Below the pieces are notes generated by a model. It saw nothing but the letters and a program-made list of their open reading frames with translations. It was not told the origin of the DNA and did no database searches. Positions 17,173 to 25,469 of a DNA stretch of 64,000 bases are shown here, piece by piece. Position 1 is the stretch's first letter; each line of letters starts with the position of its first letter. Source of the DNA: Chryseobacterium culicis (GTDB taxonomy: Bacteria; Bacteroidota; Bacteroidia; Flavobacteriales; Weeksellaceae); the NCBI RefSeq assembly GCF_900108365.1, contig NZ_FNWQ01000010.1:25647-89646 (forward strand). The letters run 5' to 3'. The translations under genes were made by a program, and so were the position numbers.

Positions 17173-17203
17173 CAAAAGTAATTTAAGTTTAGTAACTTTG
17201 CAA
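17173..17203 (-). promoter_or_regulatory. Promoter of the nitroreductase gene
   Basis: On the minus strand, TTG (17201-17203), 20 bp, then TACTTTTG (17173-17180) fits the Bacteroidota -33/-7 pattern. The operator copy lies just downstream, a roadblock position. Confidence 0.6.
17193..17200 (+). promoter_or_regulatory. -7 element of hxlR
   Basis: TAACTTTG on the plus strand, 29 bp upstream of the hxlR ATG, with the second operator copy in between. Confidence 0.6.
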
Positions 17204-17210
17204 TAACGGT

Positions 17211-17229
17211 AAAAAATGATAGTATAAAA
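17211..17229. promoter_or_regulatory. Candidate HxlR operator, regulator side
   Basis: AAAAAATGATAGTATAAAA ends on the base before the hxlR ATG (17230). It is the inverted copy of 17148-17166 and would allow autorepression. Confidence 0.6.
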
Positions 17230-17577
17230 ATGTATACCATAGATAATAAATCATACCCCTGCTGTACCAGCGTTACGATGAAGTTTATCGGCGGAAAATG
17301 GAAGGCAGTAATTTTGCACCACCTTATTGGCGGAGCTAAACGATATAACGAGATAAGAAAATCAATTCCGACGATTACGGAAAGAACATTAAGCTTGCAG
17401 CTGAAGCAGCTGGAAGAAGATGGAGTTGTTGATCGAAAGGTTTATACTGAAAAACCTCCTTTAGTGGTGGAATATGAATTAACAGACTTTGGGAAGACTT
17501 TATTACCTGTTTTGGAAGCGATCACAAAATGGGGTGAAGAATCTCCGGTGATTTCAAAAAAAATAATCAGGAATTAG
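17230..17577 (+). CDS. HxlR-family transcriptional regulator
   Basis: 115 aa winged-helix protein. Near the N-terminus is the family pattern CCTSVTMKFIGGKWKAVILHHL; the Cys pair in this class can sense electrophiles or redox state. The recognition helix region ITERTLSLQLKQLEEDGVVDR follows. Divergent from a nitroreductase with symmetric operators, so that gene is the probable target. The 3' end overlaps convergent rsmD by 4 bp. Confidence 0.92.
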   Translation: MYTIDNKSYPCCTSVTMKFIGGKWKAVILHHLIGGAKRYNEIRKSIPTITERTLSLQLKQLEEDGVVDRKVYTEKPPLVVEYELTDFGKTLLPVLEAITKWGEESPVISKKIIRN

Positions 17578-18146
17578 AGTTCCTGATTATCTTCTTTATT
17601 CGGTTCAAAAAAACTGAAACTTACGTTTCCGTATTTTCTGGTGTCTATTAAATTCGGGTGATCAAACTTCATACGGCTTTGATGTTCCACAATAAGAACT
17701 CCGTTTTCTTTCAGGTATTTATTGTTTAATACCAGAGAGATCAGTTCATGATACTTTTTCTCTTCCATTTCGAAAGGAGCATCAGAGAAAACAATCTCAA
17801 AAGACTTTTTATTTCTGAATTTTTTAAGCCAGTCAAATACATCTCCCCTCTGCACATTTACCTGAAGCGCCATATCAAGTTCAGCCGCCGTAGAATTGAT
17901 AAAAGCCGTGTGCTTTGGATTCATTTCCACAGAAGTAATATTCTGACATCCTCTGGAAGCAAACTCCAGAGTGATAGAGCCAATTCCTGCAAAAAGATCA
18001 AGCACGGAGACGGACTGCATATCGTATTTATTTTCCAGAATGCTGAATAACGCTTCCTTCGCAAAATCGGTCGTAGGTCTTACTTCAAAGTTTTTAGGAG
18101 CGGCAATTTTTTTGGCTTTCCATTTGCCTGATATGATTCTGAACAT
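17574..18146 (-). CDS. rsmD: 16S rRNA (guanine-N2) methyltransferase RsmD
   Basis: 190 aa. N-terminal RIISGKWKAKKIAAP and VRPTTDFAKEALFSIL, then SAM-binding VLDLFAGIGSITLEFASRG and catalytic-loop DAPFEM, where E. coli RsmD has DPPF. It methylates G966 (E. coli numbering) of 16S rRNA. The alanine in the loop is visible; whether it matters is unknown. coaD, its frequent partner elsewhere, is 8 kb away here. Confidence 0.93.
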   Translation of the reverse strand: MFRIISGKWKAKKIAAPKNFEVRPTTDFAKEALFSILENKYDMQSVSVLDLFAGIGSITLEFASRGCQNITSVEMNPKHTAFINSTAAELDMALQVNVQRGDVFDWLKKFRNKKSFEIVFSDAPFEMEEKKYHELISLVLNNKYLKENGVLIVEHQSRMKFDHPNLIDTRKYGNVSFSFFEPNKEDNQEL

Positions 18147-18153
18147 ATTTTTG

Positions 18154-18230
18154 TTAGGGTTTAGGTCATAGATGATAGTTGGCAGGCGAATGGGTTTTGA
18201 TCCTGTTACCTGCGTACTGCAATCTAATTA
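18154..18230. repeat. Inverted heptad-repeat element (ATAGNTG/CTGCNAT type)
   Basis: Left arm 18154-18188: TTAGGGT, TTAGGTC, ATAGATG, ATAGTTG, GCAGGCG. Right arm 18203-18230: CTGTTAC, CTGCGTA, CTGCAAT, CTAATTA, whose reverse complement is of the same NNNNCAG/TTAG kind. The last unit includes the stop codon of the neighbouring DUF3822 gene (18224-18226). More degenerate than the nuo arrays. Confidence 0.55.
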
Positions 18231-18940
18231 AGTATAAAATTCTTGTTAGGAATATTGTCAAAAACAATTTTCAGGTTTTTAACAAACTTCTGAAGTTCGG
18301 AAATGAAGGTTTCATTTTCCGTAGTTTCTCCGTAAGCATAAAAGCTGGTTTCATTAATGCCGAAACCTATTTTGCTCAATGTAAACATGATGAAATAAAG
18401 AAAATCTACTTCAGAGTTCACATCCAGGTTATTATAAAGAATGATTTTTTTATTGTCAATGGCAAAAAACTCACACTGATTATGATAAAGATTGATATGA
18501 ATTTCTTTAGCGGCTTTATTGCTGATCGAACTTAAAAATTTTTCTCCGGAGAAATTGAAATGCACCGGTATGGCAAGCTCTTTTATTTTCTTGTAATAGC
18601 TTTTCGGGAACGTATAATAAAACTGAATATTGAATTTTTTGTTAATAGAGAGCATCAGTTCTTCATGTTCTTTATCTGCAGGAGCATTGAAAGCTATCAG
18701 ATCAAATCCTGCCTCATGCTCAGAAAAACCTTCCGGCATCAGGGTAAAATGATTGAATGCTGAAATCACCTGGATTTCTTCGTAGCGCTGTTTAATAAGA
18801 ACTTCGTCCAGCTTTTGCTCGATGAGGTTGGCTGGTGTCTCTTCAGTAACGAAATAAGACTTTTCCTCCAGAATGCTTTTGTTTTTAACAATCTGATAGA
18901 TTAATCCGTCTTTGGTAAAAAGTAAATTAAGTACGTTCAT
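18224..18940 (-). CDS. DUF3822 family protein
   Basis: 238 aa, no signal peptide. The sequence matches the Bacteroidota DUF3822 family, which has an actin/hexokinase-like two-lobed look (short strand-rich first lobe, IHINLYHNQCEFFAIDNKKIILYN in the second). The function is unknown. It lies directly upstream of rsmD on the same strand, and this pairing is common in the phylum to my knowledge; a link to ribosome methylation is conjecture. Confidence 0.75.
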   Translation of the reverse strand: MNVLNLLFTKDGLIYQIVKNKSILEEKSYFVTEETPANLIEQKLDEVLIKQRYEEIQVISAFNHFTLMPEGFSEHEAGFDLIAFNAPADKEHEELMLSINKKFNIQFYYTFPKSYYKKIKELAIPVHFNFSGEKFLSSISNKAAKEIHINLYHNQCEFFAIDNKKIILYNNLDVNSEVDFLYFIMFTLSKIGFGINETSFYAYGETTENETFISELQKFVKNLKIVFDNIPNKNFILN

Positions 18941-18953
18941 ATTTCAATTCCTG

Positions 18954-18961
18954 CAAATTTA
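18954..18961 (-). promoter_or_regulatory. -7 element of the DUF3822-rsmD unit
   Basis: TAAATTTG on the minus strand, 13 bp upstream of the DUF3822 ATG and overlapping the stop codon of the Smr gene. Confidence 0.5.
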
Positions 18962-19453
18962 GTGAAATTCTACCATTACCGCACCCGATTGATGGTGAAG
19001 TATTTCCTTATTATAAAAATCAATATTGACCTGGCTTTCCAAAACCTCCCAAACCATCCTCTGCAAAGTGCCGTCACCAATGCCGTGAACAATTTCCAGC
19101 CTCTTCAGATTATGCTTTCTGCAAAACCCGATCACTTCAATCAGTTTTTCCTTTTGTATAAACAGTCTTTCAAAACTGTCATAGTCATTGGGATTTTTTA
19201 CCAAATTATGAAAATGAAGGTCTAAAACCAAATGGTTTCTCTGATGTTTTCTGGAAATATTTTTTTGGGGCTCCGGTTTTCTTACCACTTTGATATTTTC
19301 ATAAAGATCAGCGTCTTTAGGAACCAGTTTTTCTTTTGGATATTGATGAGTAAAGCCATATTCATCTTTAAAAACGACAATATTTCCCCTCACGGAAGTA
19401 ATTACTCCGCTTAGATCCTCATCTACCACCGAAACCTTATCGCCGACTTTCAT
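18959..19453 (-). CDS. Smr-domain protein (DUF2027/MutS2-C-like)
   Basis: 164 aa. An N-terminal small beta domain (KVGDKVSVVDEDLSGVITSVRGNIVVFKDEYG) precedes a C-terminal Smr domain with LDLHFHNL and EIVHGIGDGTLQRMVWEVL, the HGxG nuclease-type motif. Smr domains are nicking or RNA-cleaving nucleases in several families. The N-terminal domain is KOW/Tudor-like by appearance. Its substrate is unknown. Confidence 0.82.
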   Translation of the reverse strand: MKVGDKVSVVDEDLSGVITSVRGNIVVFKDEYGFTHQYPKEKLVPKDADLYENIKVVRKPEPQKNISRKHQRNHLVLDLHFHNLVKNPNDYDSFERLFIQKEKLIEVIGFCRKHNLKRLEIVHGIGDGTLQRMVWEVLESQVNIDFYNKEILHHQSGAVMVEFH

Positions 19454-19486
19454 ATATTTTAAGAATTGCCTGAAAAATTATTGGTG

Positions 19487-19518
19487 CAAAGGTAAAAACT
19501 AAAATCTATAGAAGACAA
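19487..19518 (-). promoter_or_regulatory. Promoter of the Smr gene
   Basis: On the minus strand TTG (19516-19518), 21 bp, TACCTTTG (19487-19494) matches the Bacteroidota promoter. It lies 34 bp upstream of the ATG. Confidence 0.6.
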
Positions 19519-19570
19519 CTCCTTTATCCTGAAACTCGAAAACGCTCCGGCTTTGATAGAATTTCATCCA

Positions 19571-20068
19571 TCAAACTCTGGGGCCTAGTTCAATTACTTC
19601 CAGATCTTTGATTTCCTCACCGTCTACTACAAAGCGCATCATAGTTCTCACCTTATGCCATCCCTGTTTTCCGCAAGCACCGGGATTCAGATGGAGAAGG
19701 CTGTTTTTCTCATCATACATGGCTTTCAAAATATGAGAATGCCCAGAAATAAATAATTTCGGCGCTTTCTCTGCAATTTCTTTTTTGGTAAGGGGGGTAT
19801 ATTTTCCGGGATAGCCGCCAATGTGGATCATCAGAACTTCCAGCTTTTCACAAAAAAAACGGTTTACTTCCGGAAATTCTGCCTGGATTTTAGCATTATC
19901 AATATTTCCGTACACACCCTTCAGCGGTTTTATTTTTTCAAGCTGTTCAATCACATCCAGACTTCCGAAATCTCCACAGTGCCAAACTTCATCGGCCTGA
20001 GAAGCATATTCCAGAATTCTGTCATCTATGTAAGAATGCGAGTCGGAAAGAAGAAGAACTTTTGTCAT
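19571..20068 (-). CDS. YfcE/MJ0936-family metallophosphodiesterase
   Basis: 165 aa calcineurin-like fold. Metal ligands are visible in order: LLSDSHS at the N-terminus, HCGDFGS, VYGNID, and GHSH in the C-terminal half, plus the LNPGACG segment. YfcE-type enzymes hydrolyse phosphodiesters in vitro; the natural substrate is uncertain. Its ATG overlaps the stop codon of the upstream gene by one base, so translation is coupled. Confidence 0.9.
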   Translation of the reverse strand: MTKVLLLSDSHSYIDDRILEYASQADEVWHCGDFGSLDVIEQLEKIKPLKGVYGNIDNAKIQAEFPEVNRFFCEKLEVLMIHIGGYPGKYTPLTKKEIAEKAPKLFISGHSHILKAMYDEKNSLLHLNPGACGKQGWHKVRTMMRFVVDGEEIKDLEVIELGPRV

Positions 20069-20517
20069 TATCTAAGGGTTCTTTCAGTAATATTTTCGTG
20101 GTATTTATCTTTGAATACAGCTACACGTTCCGTATTTACTTCCCCGTCATGATTAAGTACTCTTTCTTTCAACAGCCATTTTATAAGCTTTTCCATTCCT
20201 TTTCTGGAATTCATGAAATTGGAGATTTTGCCCAGATCAGTAGATTCTACTTTGGTTTTTTCGGTGAGAAAATTCAGGATAAAGTAATCATCACTTACGT
20301 ATCTTGGGGTTTCATTATCCATATACCGGTAAAGAAGAATTTCCTCATCATCCTTCATGGAAAAAAATGAATATTGTGCCACATTGATTTTTTCAGCTTT
20401 CAGGATCTGTTTACCATCCAGTAGAACCTTATCATCTTTAATGGTTACCTCCTGAGAAAAGTATACATTAAAGCTTATTATCAGAAAGAAGAAAGTCAAT
20501 AATCTGTTTATTGCCAT
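20068..20517 (-). CDS. Secreted protein of unknown function
   Basis: 149 aa with a signal peptide (about 1-21, ending NVYFSQ). The mature part is short strands followed by a charged helical C-terminus (RKGMEKLIKWLLKERVL). No family recognised. Overlaps the phosphodiesterase start by one base. Confidence 0.7.
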   Translation of the reverse strand: MAINRLLTFFFLIISFNVYFSQEVTIKDDKVLLDGKQILKAEKINVAQYSFFSMKDDEEILLYRYMDNETPRYVSDDYFILNFLTEKTKVESTDLGKISNFMNSRKGMEKLIKWLLKERVLNHDGEVNTERVAVFKDKYHENITERTLR

Positions 20518-20576
20518 TTTTACTGTTATTTTTAAGATTGCAAATATAAAGAAGCGATGACCAAATCACGGAAATC

Positions 20577-21041
20577 TTACTCAGAGATATTTCTTGTTTT
20601 CCTGATAGAATCCAGTTTCTTTTCAATATCCGCACTGAAAACCTTTTTTAATTTCAGCTGATTCTCCGTAAGTTTTGAAATAACAAAAGTACCGGTCATG
20701 TTAGTATTGTAAGGGAAAACTAAGGTGACTGTAGAATCTGAAGCCTTTTTCCAGCTTCCGATGTAGCGGTCTGGTTTTTCATTTTTGGTAACAGGCTCTT
20801 CCAAAGCATCATATTTCAAAGTAGATTTAATAAGGTTTCCAGTAATTTTTCCATTTTTCTGAAATCTGATTCCTTCTTTTCTTGCCTCAAAACCATCCTT
20901 CTTTTCGTAGGTATAGATATAGGTGTCCATTTTATCAAGGTTCCAGGTCTGCAAAAGCAAAGGATTGGCAGTTCTGTCCTGAGCTTTGACAGCACAGGCC
21001 GCGAAAAGAGAGAAAATACAGATACAAATAGGCTTTTTCAT
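20577..21041 (-). CDS. Secreted lipocalin-like protein, unknown function
   Basis: 154 aa, signal peptide about 1-20 (ACAVKAQ). The mature protein looks like the small lipocalin-like proteins common in flavobacteria: early TWNLDKMDTY, a central FQKNGKITGN strand, IGSWKK, and a late KLTENQLKL segment. That likeness is by pattern only. Its promoter is unclear. Confidence 0.65.
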   Translation of the reverse strand: MKKPICICIFSLFAACAVKAQDRTANPLLLQTWNLDKMDTYIYTYEKKDGFEARKEGIRFQKNGKITGNLIKSTLKYDALEEPVTKNEKPDRYIGSWKKASDSTVTLVFPYNTNMTGTFVISKLTENQLKLKKVFSADIEKKLDSIRKTRNISE

Positions 21042-21102
21042 GAATACAACTGATTTATTCTAAAGTTTTAGCACTGCTAAATGAGCATCACTTAATATTT
21101 AG

Positions 21103-21110
21103 TAAATTTG
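21103..21110 (+). promoter_or_regulatory. -7 element of the serine hydrolase gene
   Basis: TAAATTTG, 18 bp upstream of the ATG at 21129. Confidence 0.6.
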
Positions 21111-21128
21111 GGAAAATTAAAATAAACA

Positions 21129-22673
21129 ATGAAACAGAAACTTTCTTTTTTCATTTTTCTTTTGACCGTAGGATTGGCCAATGCACAGGTTGAAGAGAAA
21201 AAACTGGATGAGCTGATCCAGAATACCCTGAAAACCTTTGATGTACCGGGAATGTCCGTGGGGATTGTAAAAGACGGGAAAATGATCTATTCCAAGGGAT
21301 TTGGTGTACGCTCTCTTACAACGAAACAGCCTATGGATGATAATACATTAGTGGGTATTGCTTCCAATTCTAAAGGTTTTACATGTACAGCACTGGCCAT
21401 CTTAGCAGACGAAGGCAAGCTGAACTGGGATGATAAAGTTTCAAAATATATTCCTGAGTTCCAGATGTATGATCCGTACGTTTCTCAAAATGTAACCATC
21501 AAAGACCTTATAACCCACCGAGCCGGATTAGGACTTGGGCAGGGAGATCTGATGTTCTTTCCGGAAGGAGGAAGCATGACGGTGAATGATATTGTCCGCA
21601 ATGTGAGATATCTGAAACCGGAAAATCCTTTCAGAACAAAATTAGATTATAACAATATCATGTTTATTGTTGCCGGAGAAGTGATTCACAGAGTTTCCGG
21701 ATTAAGCTGGGCAGAGTTTATTGAACAAAGAATCATGAAGCCTGTAGGAATGACTTCCAGTTTCGGAAGTTACAACAGAGCAAAGGCTGTAGCCAATAAA
21801 ATTGATGCACATGCACCGGTAGACGGAAAAGCAATTGCTGTTCCTCATGACTGGAACGAAACAGCCAATGCAGCAGGGGGAATCATGAGTAATATCAAAG
21901 ATATGACCACCTGGGCAGAGTGTCTGTTGAATAATTTCACTACGAAAGACGGTAAAAAATTAGTTTCTGATAAGAATGCACAACAGCTTTGGAGCCTTCA
22001 GATTCCAGACAGAGTAGCAGCGAAAAATCCATATGATACAAGTTTTTACGGATATGGATTAGGCTGGTTCTTAAGTGATGTGAAAGGCCACAAACAGGTA
22101 CAGCATACCGGTGGATTGATAGGAACGGTTACGCAGTTTACCTTAATTCCGGATATGAAGCTGGGAATTGTTGTATTAACCAACCAGCAGTCAGGAGCAG
22201 CTTTCAACACCATTACCAATACCGTAAAAGATTCTTACCTGGGGATAGCAGATAGAAACTGGCTGAAAACGTATGGCGACAGAATGTCTAAAATGGAAGC
22301 TGAATTCAGCAAACAGAAGAAAGATGCTTTTTCAAAATCCGAAGCTTTTAAGAAAGAAAAATCTCTTCAGCCCAAGGCAGAACAGTTCACCGGAATATAT
22401 AATGATGCATGGTTTGGCGATGTAGAAGTTGCTCAGCAGGGAAATACCTACAGAATTTCTTGTAAAAACTCTCCAAGATTAAAAGGAGAATTGCTGCCAT
22501 ATTCCAATAATTCCTTCATTATCAAGTGGGATGACAGGAGTTATGATGCAGATGCCTATATCATTTTCAGTTATGACGAAAACGGAAAAGCAGAATCAGC
22601 AAAATTAAAAGCTATTTCTGACGTAACGGATTTCAGTTTTGATTTTGATGATCTGGATTTGAAAAGAAAATAA
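21129..22673 (+). CDS. Secreted class C beta-lactamase-like serine hydrolase with DUF3471
   Basis: 514 aa. Signal peptide about 1-19 (GLANAQ). Penicillin-binding fold with SNSK at 79-82 (SxxK nucleophile), YNN at 174-176 (YxN) and HTGG at 326-329 (KTG-like). A C-terminal beta-barrel domain of the DUF3471 kind begins near residue 415. The family includes D-aminopeptidases and esterases; true beta-lactam hydrolysis is not predicted with confidence. Followed by an ACGGGC terminator hairpin. Confidence 0.9.
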   Translation: MKQKLSFFIFLLTVGLANAQVEEKKLDELIQNTLKTFDVPGMSVGIVKDGKMIYSKGFGVRSLTTKQPMDDNTLVGIASNSKGFTCTALAILADEGKLNWDDKVSKYIPEFQMYDPYVSQNVTIKDLITHRAGLGLGQGDLMFFPEGGSMTVNDIVRNVRYLKPENPFRTKLDYNNIMFIVAGEVIHRVSGLSWAEFIEQRIMKPVGMTSSFGSYNRAKAVANKIDAHAPVDGKAIAVPHDWNETANAAGGIMSNIKDMTTWAECLLNNFTTKDGKKLVSDKNAQQLWSLQIPDRVAAKNPYDTSFYGYGLGWFLSDVKGHKQVQHTGGLIGTVTQFTLIPDMKLGIVVLTNQQSGAAFNTITNTVKDSYLGIADRNWLKTYGDRMSKMEAEFSKQKKDAFSKSEAFKKEKSLQPKAEQFTGIYNDAWFGDVEVAQQGNTYRISCKNSPRLKGELLPYSNNSFIIKWDDRSYDADAYIIFSYDENGKAESAKLKAISDVTDFSFDFDDLDLKRK

Positions 22674-22697
22674 TACTATCGAAAAATATTCATTGAG

Positions 22698-22722
22698 AAC
22701 GGGCTTTAGCCCGTTTTTTTTT
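22698..22722 (+). terminator. Terminator of the serine hydrolase gene (ACGGGCTTTAGCCCGT hairpin)
   Basis: A 7-bp GC-rich stem with TTTA loop and a ten-T run. The same hairpin recurs imperfectly at 22807-22824. Confidence 0.85.
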
Positions 22723-22806
22723 TAAAGTACGAATGCCACTAATTTACTCACAGATAACACTAATTTTAATGATCATTGAAAATTAGAACTGAAATAATTC
22801 AATAGG

Positions 22807-22912
22807 AACGGGCTTTAGCACGTTTTTTCATGTTTACAACGATAGTGGCTTTAGCGGAAAGACTACCCCGTCAAAAATTCTTTGAATTTTCGCCACCCCT
22901 CCGGATGAGGGG
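22807..22912. repeat. Cluster of intergenic hairpin repeats
   Basis: Three palindromes follow each other: an imperfect second AACGGGC-TTTA copy with T-run (22807-22829), AAAATTC-TTT-GAATTTT (22874-22890), and CCCCTC-CGGAT-GAGGGG (22896-22912). The latter two, with the CCCCGTC that precedes them, resemble a dispersed repeat I recall from related genomes. No coding potential. Confidence 0.6.
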
Positions 22913-22941
22913 AATATGCAGTCGGTAATGGAAATACGGGT

Positions 22942-23835
22942 TTATGGTACCAGATTCAGATCCTGATGGGCTAAAGTACGCTCTGTATCTAGGTGTTGTT
23001 TTTCAAAGAAATTCTTTAGTTCAAGAAGTCTTTTTTTATGATCATAGCGGATGCTCGAATTCAGTTTTCTCTGGCAAAGAGAACAGGCCCTGGCCAGGTG
23101 ATAATCCGTTTCCGATAATGAATTGGTTCCGTTCATTACGCAGTTGGCATTCAGGCAGTGGCTGATTCCGAACATATGACCAATTTCATGTGAACTTATT
23201 TTTATTAATCTTAAAAGACTTTCATTAAAATTTGAATCGGTTAAATGGCCATCGGCAAACCTGTATATTGAAGTAACGCCTACACCATCTTTATAAGAGG
23301 CCAATCCGAAAATGTAATTCCATTCCGGTCTGGGAAAAAGATCTTTCTCTGTAATTCCCATCAGAACTACAGCATCTGCAGGCTTTCTTTTCATGAGGAT
23401 ACTGTCCAGCACATATCCTGCAAGAATCTGTTCCTGTCCTTCTTTTGAGATTCTCTTCACTTTTTCAGGAAAGACCGTATGAGGTAGAGCTGGCAGTATT
23501 TTTGTTTCGAGCTGGTAATATATTTTCAGGTACTCTCTGGTAAGTGCTATTTCTTTTTTCTGAAGATCATCAAATGTCCCTATCGGCTGAAGATAAATGG
23601 TGTTCTTTCCCGGCTCAGGCTTTATTTTTCTTAATTTCTGAAAATCTTCAAAGGTCTGGAAGTGTTCATCATGGTTGTACCGCCAGCTTCCGGGTTTTGG
23701 TAAAGAAGAAAGTTTTATATCATTCTTTGCGATAGATTCAATGTAAGTTTTATTCTGTTTCTGGCAGGAGAAAAGAAGAATAAGGAGTGTGGCATAAAAA
23801 AATAAGGAACTGAAGTTATATTTTCCCCGGCTCAT
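22942..23835 (-). CDS. Archaemetzincin (M54 family) lipoprotein
   Basis: 297 aa from the ATG at 23835. The open frame begins at 23886, but the later start yields a proper lipoprotein signal (ILLFSC) and cuts the overlap with sixA from 71 to 20 bp. The metzincin zinc site HEIGHMFGISH is followed by NCVMNG and a CSLC pair, the M54 arrangement with a structural zinc. Archaemetzincins are metallopeptidases of unknown substrate. The C-terminal tail runs close to the hairpin cluster. Confidence 0.9.
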   Translation of the reverse strand: MSRGKYNFSSLFFYATLLILLFSCQKQNKTYIESIAKNDIKLSSLPKPGSWRYNHDEHFQTFEDFQKLRKIKPEPGKNTIYLQPIGTFDDLQKKEIALTREYLKIYYQLETKILPALPHTVFPEKVKRISKEGQEQILAGYVLDSILMKRKPADAVVLMGITEKDLFPRPEWNYIFGLASYKDGVGVTSIYRFADGHLTDSNFNESLLRLIKISSHEIGHMFGISHCLNANCVMNGTNSLSETDYHLARACSLCQRKLNSSIRYDHKKRLLELKNFFEKQHLDTERTLAHQDLNLVP

Positions 23836-24292
23836 AAAAGAACAGCAGTTTCTTTTTAGCACCGTCGAACTCGGACCATGATTCACAGTCTACTTCAAAA
23901 CCGGCTACTCCGCAGGTGGGGAAATGGAAAATATCTTCCGAAATGGAATTGGCAAAATTGGAAATTCCGTTGTTATGAGAGAAGAAAGCAACCGAATTCA
24001 GATTGTCATCCAGATCATAAATTACAGATTCAAAACTTCTTTCCGAGGGATTGTATAATTTTTCATCAGTAGAACAGTTCAACTGATAGGTCTGATTAAA
24101 AATTTTGCAGGTATTCAATGCACGTACCGCGGGGCTGGACACAAAATGATCAATGGAAATGTTATTGTTTTTCAGGAATCTGGACATGTGCATAGCATCC
24201 TCCAAACCTTTGTCTGCCAATGGTCTGTCAAAGTCCTCCGTTTCCTCAGGCCAGTCGCTTTTTGCATGTCTTACGAGGATGAGTTTCTTCAT
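23816..24292 (-). CDS. sixA: SixA-type histidine phosphatase
   Basis: 158 aa, phosphoglycerate-mutase-like fold. N-terminal LVRHAKSDW contains the catalytic RHG-type motif (RHAK in the SixA branch), DFDRPLADKGLEDA follows, and FSHNNGISNFAN holds the second His. E. coli SixA dephosphorylates phosphohistidine on signalling or PTS proteins; the target here is unknown. It overlaps the archaemetzincin gene by 20 bp, which suggests co-expression. Confidence 0.88.
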   Translation of the reverse strand: MKKLILVRHAKSDWPEETEDFDRPLADKGLEDAMHMSRFLKNNNISIDHFVSSPAVRALNTCKIFNQTYQLNCSTDEKLYNPSERSFESVIYDLDDNLNSVAFFSHNNGISNFANSISEDIFHFPTCGVAGFEVDCESWSEFDGAKKKLLFFYEPGKI

Positions 24293-24392
24293 ATAATTGT
24301 TTTTTGGAAGATTAAAATTATAAAAAAAATAATGGAATAAAACATGATTTATATAAAAAAACTGCGTTATGAATAAAATCAGTAAATTTTAC

Positions 24393-24400
24393 TAAATTTG
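24393..24400 (+). promoter_or_regulatory. -7 element of ruvX-def
   Basis: TAAATTTG, 7 bp upstream of the ruvX ATG at 24408; the leader would be only a few bases or none. Confidence 0.55.
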
Positions 24401-24407
24401 CAGACTT

Positions 24408-24824
24408 ATGGGACAAATCCTTGCAATAGACTACGGAAAAGCTCGTTGTGGTATCGCTGCAACGGATGATATGCAGATTATAGCCAGTGGACTGGAGACT
24501 GTAGAGAATCGTTCTCTGATGGATTTTTTAAAAAAATATTTCGGAGAAAATAAGGTAGATGAAGTAGTAATCGGACTTCCCATAGATTTGAAAGGAAATG
24601 TTTCGGAAGTAGAAACGGATATATTAAAATTCATAGAAGAATTTAAAAAAGAATTTTCAGATATTGCGGTTCATCGTTTTGACGAAAGATTTACTTCCAA
24701 AATGGCCTCATTTTTTATTTCACAAAGTGGAAAAAACAAAAAAAAGAGGCAGGAGAAAGGATTAATAGATAAAGTAAGTGCAACTATCATATTGCAGAAT
24801 TTTTTAGAACAAAGAGTAAGATGA
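24408..24824 (+). CDS. ruvX: RuvX/YqgF Holliday junction resolvase family protein
   Basis: 138 aa, RNase H fold. AIDYGKARCGIAATD at the N-terminus with catalytic Asp, VVIGLPIDLKGN, and FDERFTSKMA with the conserved DER are all present. It is a putative resolvase that is also implicated in pre-16S rRNA processing. Stop overlaps the def start by 4 bp (ATGA), indicating translational coupling. Confidence 0.92.
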   Translation: MGQILAIDYGKARCGIAATDDMQIIASGLETVENRSLMDFLKKYFGENKVDEVVIGLPIDLKGNVSEVETDILKFIEEFKKEFSDIAVHRFDERFTSKMASFFISQSGKNKKKRQEKGLIDKVSATIILQNFLEQRVR

Positions 24825-25393
24825 TTTTACCAATAAGAGCTTTTGGGGATCCTGTTTTGAGAAAAGTAGGAAAAGATATAGACAAAGACTATCCCGAATT
24901 ACAGGAACTGATTGATAATATGTTCGAAACCATGTACAGCGCAAATGGCATAGGTCTTGCAGCGCCTCAGATTGGTTTGGACATACGTCTGTTTGTAATA
25001 GATGTGACGCCTCTTGCAGAAGATGAGGATTATGAAGATATTAAGGATGAGCTGGCAGAGTTCAAAAAAGTATTCATCAATGCACAGATTCTTGAGGAAT
25101 CCGGTGAAGAATGGAAGTTCAATGAAGGATGTCTTTCTATTCCGGATGTAAGAGAAGATGTGAAAAGAAAAGGAACAATCGTGATAGAATATTATGACGA
25201 AAATTTTGTGAAACATACAGAAACTTTTTCCGATATTAGAGCCCGCGTAATTCAGCATGAATATGACCATATTGAAGGCGTTTTATTTACTGATCACCTG
25301 AGTGCTTTGAAAAAGAAACTGGTAAAAGGTAAACTGACAAAAATCTCTCAAGGTGACGTAAGCATCGGTTACAAAATGAGATTTCCAAAGTAA
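24821..25393 (+). CDS. def: Peptide deformylase
   Basis: 190 aa. Removes the N-formyl group from nascent proteins. All three motifs are intact: GIGLAAPQIG, EGCLSIP with metal-binding Cys, and QHEYDHIEG with the two metal His and catalytic Glu. An acidic insertion (around 68-85) is larger than in E. coli. Overlaps ruvX; a DUF5606 gene follows 76 bp downstream. Confidence 0.97.
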   Translation: MILPIRAFGDPVLRKVGKDIDKDYPELQELIDNMFETMYSANGIGLAAPQIGLDIRLFVIDVTPLAEDEDYEDIKDELAEFKKVFINAQILEESGEEWKFNEGCLSIPDVREDVKRKGTIVIEYYDENFVKHTETFSDIRARVIQHEYDHIEGVLFTDHLSALKKKLVKGKLTKISQGDVSIGYKMRFPK

Positions 25394-25469
25394 TTTAAAC
25401 AAGGATTAAAAAAGAATAATAAAAAGCAAAAAGCCAGTGCTGATTGCAGAATTTACAAAAAATAAAATT

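Noticed and set aside
22942..22985. Tail of archaemetzincin (HQDLNLVP) resembling the antisense of a tRNA T-arm
   Set aside because: The T-loop would lack invariant A58 and no acceptor or other arms can be folded, so a tRNA fragment is not supported.
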